DNA from: Bacteroidales bacterium GP2 | GTDB taxonomy: Bacteria > Bacteroidota > Bacteroidia > Bacteroidales > Muribaculaceae | NCBI GenBank assembly: GCA_001701115.1 | Contig: DAAJ01000123.1 | Location: forward strand, 1-7,185 | DNA length: 7,185 bases | Direction of reading: 5' to 3' | In this document: in pieces, positions 1-6,973 of the stretch | Layout of the letters: every line of letters begins with the position of its first letter | Position numbering within the stretch: the stretch's first letter is position 1 | Notes under the pieces: generated by a model | Database searches by the model: none | Told to the model about the DNA's origin: nothing | Seen by the model: only the letters and a program-made list of their open reading frames with translations | Position numbers and translations under genes: made by a program

Positions 1-44
1 AATCCGTTACAGGGTTGTTACAACTTACTACACAAACCTAATAA

Positions 45-1154
45 TCAATGACTTGAAACATCCACTTTTTGAGTAGGGGGAAGTGAATTATTTCGTTTTT
101 CTACAGCATCAATAACTTCATGTGCCAGATGTGTGAATGCATGACCGGTGATGCTGTCACCGTCGAGTGCAATGGGAGTACCATTGTCGCCACCTTCACA
201 CACACTTCCGACAAGAGGAATTTGCGCAAGAAGAGGCACCCCGGCTTCTTTTGCAAGTTTACATCCACCCTCACGCCCGAAAATATAATATTTTTCGTCA
301 GGATGCTCCTCCGGGGTAAACCATGCCATATTCTCCACAAGTCCGAGCACAGGCACATTCACTTTGTCGCCTACAAACATGGATATCCCTTTACGGGCAT
401 CGGCGAGTGCCACTTCCTGCGGAGTGGTCACTACGACTACACCGGTAATAGCAAGGGTCTGCACCAATGTCAGATGGATGTCGCTGGTGCCGGGAGGCAT
501 ATCTATAAGGAAATAATCAAGCGTTCCCCAGTCTGCCTCGGCAATAAGTTGCCTCAACGCATTGCTTGCCATGCCACCTCGCCATAGCACCGCACTGTTC
601 TTGTCTACAAGGAAACCAATGCTAAGAATCTTCACACCGTATTTCTCCAAAGGAATAATCAATGGACGACCGTCTACCTCGTGCATATACACCTGTTCAT
701 CCTCCACGCCAAACATTTTCGGCACACTCGGTCCAAATATATCCGCGTCAAGCAAACCCACCTTATAGCCTTCACGCGCAAGCGCAACTGCAAGATTTGA
801 TGCGACCGTGCTTTTGCCTACGCCACCTTTGCCGCTACTTACACCTATTATATTAGTGACACCCGGTAGAAGGTTAGGCTTTGCTTCCTGGGCGGGCTTT
901 GCAAAAACAGCATTTACGGTTGCATGCACTTTGTCGCTTATGTAAGTTTTCAATGCTACCTCAGCAGCCTTCACCACTGATTTAGCAAACGGGTCAGTAG
1001 GTTTATCGAAAATGATACTGAAGGACACATTTTCACCATCAATCCTTATGTCATCGGCAATCATGCCGAGTTCAACTATATTTTTGCCGTTTCCGGGATA
1101 ACGCACATTTTTCAGTGCTTCTAAAATAAGGTTCGGATACAGTCTTGTTTCCAT
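45..1154 (-). CDS. mrp: Mrp/NBP35 (ApbC) family Fe-S cluster carrier ATPase
   Basis: Cytoplasmic P-loop ATPase of the Mrp/NBP35 (ApbC) family, which helps assemble and deliver Fe-S clusters to apoproteins. The 369-aa product is the usual full length. Residues about 5-85 form the N-terminal MIP18/DUF59-like domain. The deviant Walker A motif SSGKGGVGKST is at 106-116, with the signature lysine of the MinD/Mrp group. DADIFGPS (136-143) and LIDMPPGTSD (216-225, switch II/Walker B) follow, and TTPQEVALADARKG at 243-256 is a family signature. The CxxC pair that in Salmonella ApbC follows the ENM segment is missing: after ENMAWF (274-279) comes PEEHPDEKYYIFG with no cysteine. The only cysteines are C298 and C319. 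Loss of CxxC is, to my knowledge, common in Bacteroidetes homologues. The ATG start lies 18 bases after the trmB stop with no promoter visible between, so it should be cotranscribed with trmB. Confidence 0.95.
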   Translation of the reverse strand: METRLYPNLILEALKNVRYPGNGKNIVELGMIADDIRIDGENVSFSIIFDKPTDPFAKSVVKAAEVALKTYISDKVHATVNAVFAKPAQEAKPNLLPGVTNIIGVSSGKGGVGKSTVASNLAVALAREGYKVGLLDADIFGPSVPKMFGVEDEQVYMHEVDGRPLIIPLEKYGVKILSIGFLVDKNSAVLWRGGMASNALRQLIAEADWGTLDYFLIDMPPGTSDIHLTLVQTLAITGVVVVTTPQEVALADARKGISMFVGDKVNVPVLGLVENMAWFTPEEHPDEKYYIFGREGGCKLAKEAGVPLLAQIPLVGSVCEGGDNGTPIALDGDSITGHAFTHLAHEVIDAVEKRNNSLPPTQKVDVSSH

Positions 1155-1172
1155 ATTACTTATGTATATTTG

Positions 1173-1967
1173 CTATTTGCTTAAATCTTTTGGTTTCACA
1201 GCCGCCTCCCTGAGGTCGGTATGCTGCAGTTCTCCGCGTGAAAAACTGCGGTAAGTGTCATATTCTATTTCCACTTCCGGCTCTGCAAGCGCCCTGTCCT
1301 CAGGCAACCGGAAAGAGATATACTTGATTGTGAGTCCACGGTCAAGCCACTGCTGCTCGTAGTAAGTGCGTATGCCGAGGATTTCCATTGCCGCGTCACG
1401 CCCTTCTCCATATAAGTCAGATGTGTTGGCAAGCAACTTCAAACCGTTATGTTCAGCCATGAGCCTTGTATAGGTGTAAAGGAATGGGCTGTCTGTTTTA
1501 AGATTTATTACTCCACCGGGGGCAAGCACCTTACGGTACAACTCAAGAAAGCGTGTACCGGTAAGACGTTTGCGTACCTTTTTCATCTGCGGGTCCGGGA
1601 AAGTAATCCATATCTCCGACACTTCTCCCGAAGAGAAAAAACGGTCAAGAAGTTCTATGTCTGTGCGCAGGAAGGCAACGTTTTCCAACCCTTCATCACG
1701 AGCCTGACATGCTCCGGTCCACATACGCGCGCCTTTTATGTCTATGCCAATGAAATTTTTTTCCGGGAATCTCCGTGCAAGACCCACTGTGTACTCACCT
1801 TTTCCGCAACCGAGTTCCAGGACTATAGGATTGTCGTTGTGAAAAAAATCGGTGTGCCATTTGCCACGGTATGGGAATCCTTCACGCGCAAGTACACCAA
1901 AAGGATACTGGAGAACGAAATCCATCGTCTCCATTTCGCTGAATTTTTTTAATTTATTCTTACCCAT
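1173..1967 (-). CDS. trmB: tRNA (guanine-N7-)-methyltransferase TrmB
   Basis: SAM-dependent enzyme that makes m7G at position 46 in the variable loop of tRNAs. The 264-aa product has the class I methyltransferase fold: motif I VLELGCGKGEY (49-59), motif II FIGIDIKGARMW (72-83), the TrmB signature WITFPDPQMKKVRKR (120-134, in which QMKK replaces the WPKK familiar from proteobacteria), NLKTDSPF (155-162), and the C-terminal TxYE element TYYEQQWLDRGL (201-212) followed by IKYISFRL. An extension of about 40 residues past the core is acidic then basic. I kept the ATG at 1967 because MGKNKL is, as I recall, the conserved beginning of Bacteroidetes TrmB. The start sits only four bases from a perfect -7 promoter element, which implies little or no 5' leader. 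It is the first gene of the leftward unit, followed by mrp. Confidence 0.95.
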   Translation of the reverse strand: MGKNKLKKFSEMETMDFVLQYPFGVLAREGFPYRGKWHTDFFHNDNPIVLELGCGKGEYTVGLARRFPEKNFIGIDIKGARMWTGACQARDEGLENVAFLRTDIELLDRFFSSGEVSEIWITFPDPQMKKVRKRLTGTRFLELYRKVLAPGGVINLKTDSPFLYTYTRLMAEHNGLKLLANTSDLYGEGRDAAMEILGIRTYYEQQWLDRGLTIKYISFRLPEDRALAEPEVEIEYDTYRSFSRGELQHTDLREAAVKPKDLSK

Positions 1968-1971
1968 GCCA

Positions 1972-2002
1972 CAAAGTTACTACTTTTGCATCGTATATCA
2001 AT
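1972..2002 (-). promoter_or_regulatory. Bacteroides-type promoter for trmB-mrp, predicted leaderless
   Basis: Read on the minus strand, TAACTTTG (1979 to 1972) is an exact match to the Bacteroides -7 consensus TAnnTTTG. A TTG (within 2002-1999, ATTG) lies upstream with a spacer of 19 bases, which fits the known -33/-7 arrangement. The last G of the -7 box is four bases from the trmB ATG, so the expected start point is at about 1967-1969 and the transcript would have essentially no leader. The promoter call is direct pattern matching; the leaderless mRNA is inference. Confidence 0.7.
1981..1988 (+). promoter_or_regulatory. Bacteroides-type -7 element for queC
   Basis: TACTTTTG matches the Bacteroides -7 consensus TAnnTTTG exactly. 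It is one base away from the opposing trmB -7 box. The -33 region, inside the start of trmB at about 1955-1961, is poor: only T-rich sequence with no clear TTTG. The expected start near 1992 leaves a leader of about 20-24 bases before the queC ATG. That leader has no Shine-Dalgarno sequence, as is normal in this phylum. Confidence 0.6.
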
Positions 2003-2014
2003 AACACCTGCATT

Positions 2015-2656
2015 ATGACTAAAGATACCTTGCTCATATTATCCGGTGGGATGGACTCCACCACTTTGCTGCACGAGTTTAAGGATACTATCGCGCTGGC
2101 GGTGCACTTCAACTACGGTGCTAAACAAAATATACGCGAATCAGGATGCGCTGCCGCCCAATGCCGCATTGCCGGAGTTGAATTTATGGAACTTGACCTC
2201 GCTTTTATCGGAAAATATTTTCAGAGTTCTCTTTTTGAAGGGGATGACGCAATACCGGAAGGGAGCTATGATTCCACTAATATGTCCTCTACTGTAGTGC
2301 CGTTCCGCAATGGCATAATGCTTTCGGTCGCTGCCGGACTTGCAGAAAGCCGTGGGCTCAAAAAGGTAATGATGGCAAACCACGGAGGAGACCATGCGGT
2401 ATATCCGGACTGCAGACCTGAATTTGTTGAAGCGATGCATCGCGCAATTGAAGCTGGCACCTACGCCAAGGTTGCGCTTGTTGCTCCATACACCGGCATA
2501 ACAAAGAATGATATCGCTCTTAGAGGCAAGCGCCTGGGGGTGGATTACTCCCTTACTTACTCCTGCTACAAAGGCACTGAACATCACTGCGGGAAATGCG
2601 CAACATGCATAGAGCGTCGGAATGCACTCGATGCCGCTGGCATAGACTGCGAATAA
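2015..2656 (+). CDS. queC: 7-cyano-7-deazaguanine synthase QueC
   Basis: ATP-dependent cytoplasmic enzyme that converts 7-carboxy-7-deazaguanine (CDG) and ammonia into preQ0, a precursor of queuosine in the tRNA wobble position. The 213-aa product is close to the usual length (about 215-230). The PP-loop ATP pyrophosphatase motif SGGMDS is at residues 10-15 near the N-terminus, as expected. TVVPFRNGIMLS (93-104) and HGGDHAVYPDCRPEF (123-137) are QueC signatures. The zinc site is complete: C184, then CGKCATC giving C192, C195 and C198. The ATG at 2015 places the PP-loop correctly and follows the -7 promoter element by 26 bases. It is divergent from trmB, another tRNA modifier. Neither queF, which often accompanies queC in Bacteroides, nor queD/queE lies immediately downstream; the next gene is an unrelated secreted glycosidase. 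Confidence 0.96.
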   Translation: MTKDTLLILSGGMDSTTLLHEFKDTIALAVHFNYGAKQNIRESGCAAAQCRIAGVEFMELDLAFIGKYFQSSLFEGDDAIPEGSYDSTNMSSTVVPFRNGIMLSVAAGLAESRGLKKVMMANHGGDHAVYPDCRPEFVEAMHRAIEAGTYAKVALVAPYTGITKNDIALRGKRLGVDYSLTYSCYKGTEHHCGKCATCIERRNALDAAGIDCE

Positions 2657-2741
2657 ACCGATAAGCATATTGGGACATTGGCAGGAAGCGGTCTATTTAA
2701 CTTCATTACCCGAAAATAAATCATATAACTTATATAATATC

Positions 2742-5700
2742 ATGAGATTATCTCAATTTTACCGGCATGTCTTAGCATTTGCAGCTATCATTGCCACCCC
2801 TCAGATTCATGTTAATGCGGAAACCACCGCTACGGTAGAAAACACAGTTGAAAATAGCACGGTAAGCATTACCGGAGCTACACGGCTCAATCCTACCACT
2901 GTAGAACTTACCCTTTCAAATGGCAAGAGAATCGCCATGGACTTTTACGGAGACAACATTTTCCGCCTTTTCCGCGATGACAAAGGCGGCATTATCCGTA
3001 ATCCTGCGGCGACACCCCCAGCGGAAATCCTTGTAAAAAATCCCCGCAAGCATACCGGCAACATAGATATTGCTGATAATGGCAACGATGTGACAGTGGA
3101 AACACCTAAAATTTCCGTAAAATGGAATAAGGCTGATGCCACAATGAGCGTTACAGACAAAACTACCGGAAAAACTGTAGTCAAGGAAACCGCACCTCTA
3201 AAATTTGAAAAAGGACGTACAATAATGACACTCGGAGAAAACCCTCATGAATTTTTTTACGGGGGCGGTGTGCAAAACGGACGCTTTTCACATAAAGGCA
3301 GCGCTATCGCAATAGAAAACCAGAATAGCTGGACTGACGGTGGTGTAGCATCTCCCACACCTTACTATTGGTCAACTGACGGTTACGGAATCATGTTCCA
3401 TACTTTCGGAAAAGGCAAATATGATTTCGGTGCAGAAACACCCGGCACTGTAAAGCTCACGCACGATACTGATTATCTTGACGCGTTCATCATGGTAGAC
3501 TCAACTCCGGTTGGGCTCCTCAATGATTTCTACCAACTTACAGGCAATCCCGTGCTTCTGCCTAAATTCGGATTTTACGAAGGTCATTTGAACGCATACA
3601 ACCGCGACTTCTGGAAAGAGGATGAAAAAGGCATTTTATTCGAGGACGGGAAACGCTACAAGGAAAGCCAGCGAGACAACGGAGGAGTGAAAGAGTCGCT
3701 AAATGGCGAAAAGAATAATTACCAATTCTCTGCCCGCGCCGTGATAGACAGGTACGCAAACAACGATATGCCTCTCGGATGGATTCTTCCCAATGACGGA
3801 TATGGAGCAGGATACGGTCAGGAGGAAACACTTGACGGAAATATCGCAAATCTGCGCGAATTCGGCGAATATGCCCGCTCAAAAGGTGTTGAGATCGGGT
3901 TATGGACACAAAGCGACCTGCATCCGAACCCGGAAGTAAGCGCACTTCTTCAGCGTGACATCGTAAAGGAGGTGCGTGATGCGGGAGTAAGAGTGCTCAA
4001 GACTGACGTCGCATGGGTTGGAGATGGATACTCTTTTGGTCTTAACGGGGTTGCTGACGTCGGCGAAATCATGCCTTACTATGGCAATGACGCGCGTCCT
4101 TTCATAATCTCACTTGACGGTTGGGCAGGCACACAGCGCTATGCAGGAATCTGGAGCGGTGACCAAACCGGCGGAGAATGGGAATACATTCGCTTCCATA
4201 TCCCGACCTATATAGGTTCCGGTCTCAGCGGTCAGCCAAACATCACATCTGACATGGACGGTATTTTCGGCGGACTAAATCCTGCTGTCAATATCCGCGA
4301 TTTCCAATGGAAAACTTTCTCACCCATGCAGCTGAACATGGACGGATGGGGTAGAAACGAAAAATATCCCCACGCTCTTGGAGAGCCAGCCGCTTCCATC
4401 AACCGTAATTACCTAAAATTAAAATCACAGCTTCTACCATACGCATATACTTACGCACGCGAGGCTGTCGATGGCAAACCTCTTATCAGGGCTATGTTCC
4501 TTGATTACCCGAATGACTTCACTCATGGCGTTGCAACCCGATACCAGTATCTTTACGGTCCGGACTTCCTTGTTGCTCCAATCTACCAGAATACAGCAGC
4601 CGACACAGTTGGCAACGACATAAGAAACGGCATTTATCTCCCGGACGGAAAATGGATAGACTACTTCTCAGGTGAAACATATCCCGGAAATATTGTTCTT
4701 AACAGCTTTGCCACTCCAATTTGGAAACTACCTGTTTTCGTAAGAGCCGGTGCTATCATTCCTATGGTAAACCCCAACAATAATCCTATGCAGATTGACC
4801 GCACCAACCGAATCTTCGAGTTTTATCCAGAGGGTAACTCACAGTTTACGCTGTACGATGACGATGGTTTGACAGAAAGCTATAAGGACGGCAAATCATT
4901 CGCGACAACAAAGATCACCTCATCAGTTTCGCCAAAAGGACTCCTTAATATATATGTGTTCCCGACGGAAGGCACATTCAATGGATTTAATTCCGAGCAG
5001 TCAACAGAGTTCATCGTTAATGTGACGGCAAAACCGGCAGCTGTGACAGCAAAGGTCGGCAATGCTAAAGTGGCATTGAAAGAGGTTAGCACACAGGAGC
5101 AGTTTGAAAAAGGTGAAAATGTATTCTTCTACAATCCAGCTCCCGAGCTCAACCGCTTTTCAACACCCGGCTCTGAAGCATCGAAACTAAGCATCAAAAA
5201 GAATCCACAGCTTTGCATAAAGCTTGCCAAAACCGACATAGCTAAAAATTCTGTTGATGTTGAAGTAAAAGGATTCAAATTCGAGCCTGCAAACAATCTC
5301 CTCTCAACTCACGGCATCCTTGCGACTCCTGCCGCACAGGTTGCACCGGAGAATGCAGAAGCATACTCCCTCACCCCGTCATGGGCTCCGGTTGAAAATG
5401 CGGATTTCTACGAAATAGAATTTGACGGACTTAACTACACCAATATCCGCGGCACATCCCTAATCTTCGAGAACCTAAAACCTGAAACTGACTATTCATT
5501 CAAAGTCCGGGCGGTAAATGCTGACGGTGCTTCACCGTGGACTGAGATTGCTGCACGCACAAAGGACAATCCCCTTGAATTTGCAATCCGTGGAATCCAA
5601 GGTGAAGTCAATGTACCGACCCAGGCAGGATTCGGTGTAAGCCGCTTGTTTGACTTTGCAGAAAGTGGCGACACTTGGCATACCAAATACCGCAATAACG

Positions 5701-6596
5701 CCATACCTTTTGATCTTACCATTGACCTAATGAGCGTCAACACCCTTGACCGCTTCGATTACCTGCCACGCCAGGATGGCGGCAACGGCACCATCCTCAA
5801 AGGAAGTGTTTCTGTAAGCATGGACAAAGAGCATTGGACACCGGTTGACTCATTTGTATGGAAGCGTAACGGTGATGTCAAGTCATTTGTGTTCAATGAC
5901 CGACCCACAGCACGCTACATCCGCCTATCCGTTACAGAAGGTGTCGGCAATTACGGTTCAGGACGGGAAATATATGTATTCAAAGTTCCCGGAACAGAAA
6001 GCTATCTTCCGGGTGATATCAATAACGACGGTAAGATTGACGAGAACGACCTCATGTCCTACATGAACTATAACGGTCTACGCACAGTTGACTCCGACTT
6101 TGGATATGTAAGCGCCGGAGATATAAACCGCAACGGGCTTATTGACGCATACGACATTTCTGTAGTAGCAACACGCCTTGAAGACGGAGTAGAACCCAAC
6201 GATTATGCCGCTCCCCTTGCCGGAACAATTGAGATGGAAGTGCCTAAAGGCATCATTGCCCAAGGCGATACTATCAGCATACCTGTAAAGGGCATTGACC
6301 TCAAGAGCGTGAACGCGATCAGCTTCGCACTACCTTACGACCAGCAGAAATGGGAATTTGCCGGAATAGAGCCTGTAGCGGTAAAAAACATGGAGAACTT
6401 AACCAATGACCGCCTCCACTCAAATGGGACAAAAGCACTATATCCCACATTCGTGAACATCGCTGAAAAGCCTGATGTTAATGGAACAGAAACCTTATTC
6501 ATCATTCGCTTTGTGGCAAAACAAAAAGGTGCTTTCACTGCAAAAATGCAGGATGTGATGCTTGTTGACAAAAAACTCACCACACTAAAATTCTAA
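2742..6596 (+). CDS. secreted multimodular GH31 glycosidase, candidate alpha-N-acetylgalactosaminidase
   Basis: Exported family 31 glycoside hydrolase of 1284 aa (numbering from the ATG at 2742). An in-frame TTG at 2670 would add 24 residues, but the ATG puts a clean signal peptide at the N-terminus: basic n-region, hydrophobic LAFAAIIAT (11-19), cleavage probably VNA|ET near 26. There is no lipobox cysteine. Modules: GH31 beta-sandwich N-domain (about 40-270); TIM barrel (about 275-590) with nucleophile D422 in VLKTDVAWVG and acid/base D474 in IWSGD; beta C-domain (about 590-740); DUF5110-like region (about 745-850); FN3 (862-941); F5/8 type C/CBM32-like (944-1083, with YLPRQDGGNG); type I dockerin (1088-1147) with two calcium loops, GDINNDGKIDENDL and GDINRNGLIDAYDI; cohesin-like domain (1158-1284). 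The motif is KTD without the following Glu of classical alpha-glucosidases (DMNE), so I lean to the GH31 alpha-GalNAcase group; alpha-galactosidase is the alternative. GH31 is certain, the substrate is inference. It starts 85 bases after queC and ends before a strong terminator. Confidence 0.9.
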   Translation: MRLSQFYRHVLAFAAIIATPQIHVNAETTATVENTVENSTVSITGATRLNPTTVELTLSNGKRIAMDFYGDNIFRLFRDDKGGIIRNPAATPPAEILVKNPRKHTGNIDIADNGNDVTVETPKISVKWNKADATMSVTDKTTGKTVVKETAPLKFEKGRTIMTLGENPHEFFYGGGVQNGRFSHKGSAIAIENQNSWTDGGVASPTPYYWSTDGYGIMFHTFGKGKYDFGAETPGTVKLTHDTDYLDAFIMVDSTPVGLLNDFYQLTGNPVLLPKFGFYEGHLNAYNRDFWKEDEKGILFEDGKRYKESQRDNGGVKESLNGEKNNYQFSARAVIDRYANNDMPLGWILPNDGYGAGYGQEETLDGNIANLREFGEYARSKGVEIGLWTQSDLHPNPEVSALLQRDIVKEVRDAGVRVLKTDVAWVGDGYSFGLNGVADVGEIMPYYGNDARPFIISLDGWAGTQRYAGIWSGDQTGGEWEYIRFHIPTYIGSGLSGQPNITSDMDGIFGGLNPAVNIRDFQWKTFSPMQLNMDGWGRNEKYPHALGEPAASINRNYLKLKSQLLPYAYTYAREAVDGKPLIRAMFLDYPNDFTHGVATRYQYLYGPDFLVAPIYQNTAADTVGNDIRNGIYLPDGKWIDYFSGETYPGNIVLNSFATPIWKLPVFVRAGAIIPMVNPNNNPMQIDRTNRIFEFYPEGNSQFTLYDDDGLTESYKDGKSFATTKITSSVSPKGLLNIYVFPTEGTFNGFNSEQSTEFIVNVTAKPAAVTAKVGNAKVALKEVSTQEQFEKGENVFFYNPAPELNRFSTPGSEASKLSIKKNPQLCIKLAKTDIAKNSVDVEVKGFKFEPANNLLSTHGILATPAAQVAPENAEAYSLTPSWAPVENADFYEIEFDGLNYTNIRGTSLIFENLKPETDYSFKVRAVNADGASPWTEIAARTKDNPLEFAIRGIQGEVNVPTQAGFGVSRLFDFAESGDTWHTKYRNNAIPFDLTIDLMSVNTLDRFDYLPRQDGGNGTILKGSVSVSMDKEHWTPVDSFVWKRNGDVKSFVFNDRPTARYIRLSVTEGVGNYGSGREIYVFKVPGTESYLPGDINNDGKIDENDLMSYMNYNGLRTVDSDFGYVSAGDINRNGLIDAYDISVVATRLEDGVEPNDYAAPLAGTIEMEVPKGIIAQGDTISIPVKGIDLKSVNAISFALPYDQQKWEFAGIEPVAVKNMENLTNDRLHSNGTKALYPTFVNIAEKPDVNGTETLFIIRFVAKQKGAFTAKMQDVMLVDKKLTTLKF

Positions 6597-6615
6597 TTTC
6601 CCCCCTGATACAAAT

Positions 6616-6651
6616 GTGGGCGCGTCTTTCTATCGGATGCGCCCACTTTTT
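6616..6651 (+). terminator. intrinsic terminator after the GH31 gene
   Basis: An 11-bp stem (6616-6626 with 6636-6646; GTGGGCGC pairs perfectly with GCGCCCAC, then one G-U, a U-A and a C-G) closes a 9-base loop and is followed by TTTTTATTT. It begins 20 bases after the GH31 stop. On the minus strand the same hairpin immediately follows the HxlR-type gene, but the tail there (ATTTGTAT) is weaker, so bidirectional use is possible and less sure. Confidence 0.88.
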
Positions 6652-6961
6652 ATTTCCCATACTTTGCCGTGAACAGATCCATGTGCTCAACTCCCCATGT
6701 CAACATGGCATCTATTATAGGGAGCAGGGATTTGCCTAAAGCGGTAATCCTGTACTCAGACCTCGGCGGAAGCTCCGGGAATATAGTTTTTGCGACCAAG
6801 CCATCCTCAACCATCTCTTTCAGCTGAATATCAAGCACGCGTGGTGCCGCTTCAGGTAACCTCTTATGTATTTCACTTGGGCGCATACCCTCACTTGAGC
6901 GTAACTCATCAAGAATACATGATTTCCATTTGGATTCTATAAGACTCATTGTCAACCGCAA
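6650..6961 (-). CDS. HxlR-family winged-helix regulator, 5' end probably lost
   Basis: Small MarR-like winged-helix DNA-binding protein of the HxlR (DUF24) family, whose members often control neighbouring oxidoreductases in response to quinones, aldehydes or oxidants. From the TTG at 6961 it is 103 aa: the signature SLIESKWKS (6-14), HTH helices RPSEIHKRLP (27-36) and APRVLDIQLKEMVEDGLV (39-56), wing FPELPPRSEY (61-70), and dimerisation helix GKSLLPIIDAMLTWG (76-90). An ATG at 6949 would give 99 aa. Neither start is satisfactory: the frame stays open upstream and encodes DCPL directly before the TTG, recreating the family N-terminus (CPLRLT), yet no ATG, GTG or TTG occurs before an in-frame stop at 7022-7024. 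The conserved Cys of that motif is the redox-sensing residue in relatives such as YodB and HypR, so a protein starting at 6961 or 6949 would lack it. I infer a 5' truncation at about 6970-6974; whether it is still expressed is unknown. Its stop overlaps the T-tract of the GH31 terminator. Confidence 0.75.
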   Translation of the reverse strand: MRLTMSLIESKWKSCILDELRSSEGMRPSEIHKRLPEAAPRVLDIQLKEMVEDGLVAKTIFPELPPRSEYRITALGKSLLPIIDAMLTWGVEHMDLFTAKYGK

Positions 6962-6973
6962 TGGACAGTCAAG

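Noticed and set aside
11..31. Small inverted repeat GTTG-TTA-CAAC as a terminator for mrp
   Set aside because: The stem is only four base pairs with a three-base loop, is not GC-rich and has no T-tract on either strand.
1449..1952. Long open frame on the plus strand opposite trmB (and similar frames opposite mrp and within GH31)
   Set aside because: They lie wholly within well-supported genes on the other strand or frame and show no recognisable motifs; they are shadows of the real codon usage.
1989..2014. preQ1 riboswitch upstream of queC
   Set aside because: The predicted leader is only about 20-24 bases and has no C-rich or A-rich pseudoknot pattern. This is shorter than the smallest preQ1-I aptamer.
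2678..2705. Promoter for the GH31 gene (TTG at 2678-2680 and TAACTTCA at 2698-2705)
   Set aside because: The -7 candidate matches only four of six fixed positions and the 17-base spacer is shorter than the usual 19-21. Another partial match, TAACTTAT at 2726-2733, lacks a partner. Neither is strong enough to list.
2670..2741. N-terminal extension of the GH31 protein from the in-frame TTG at 2670
   Set aside because: It would place 24 mostly polar residues before a typical signal peptide that begins at the ATG at 2742. The ATG start explains export better.
6002..6182. EF-hand protein or separate calcium-binding gene
   Set aside because: The two calcium loops are in frame with the GH31 protein and have dockerin spacing; there is no independent start or stop.
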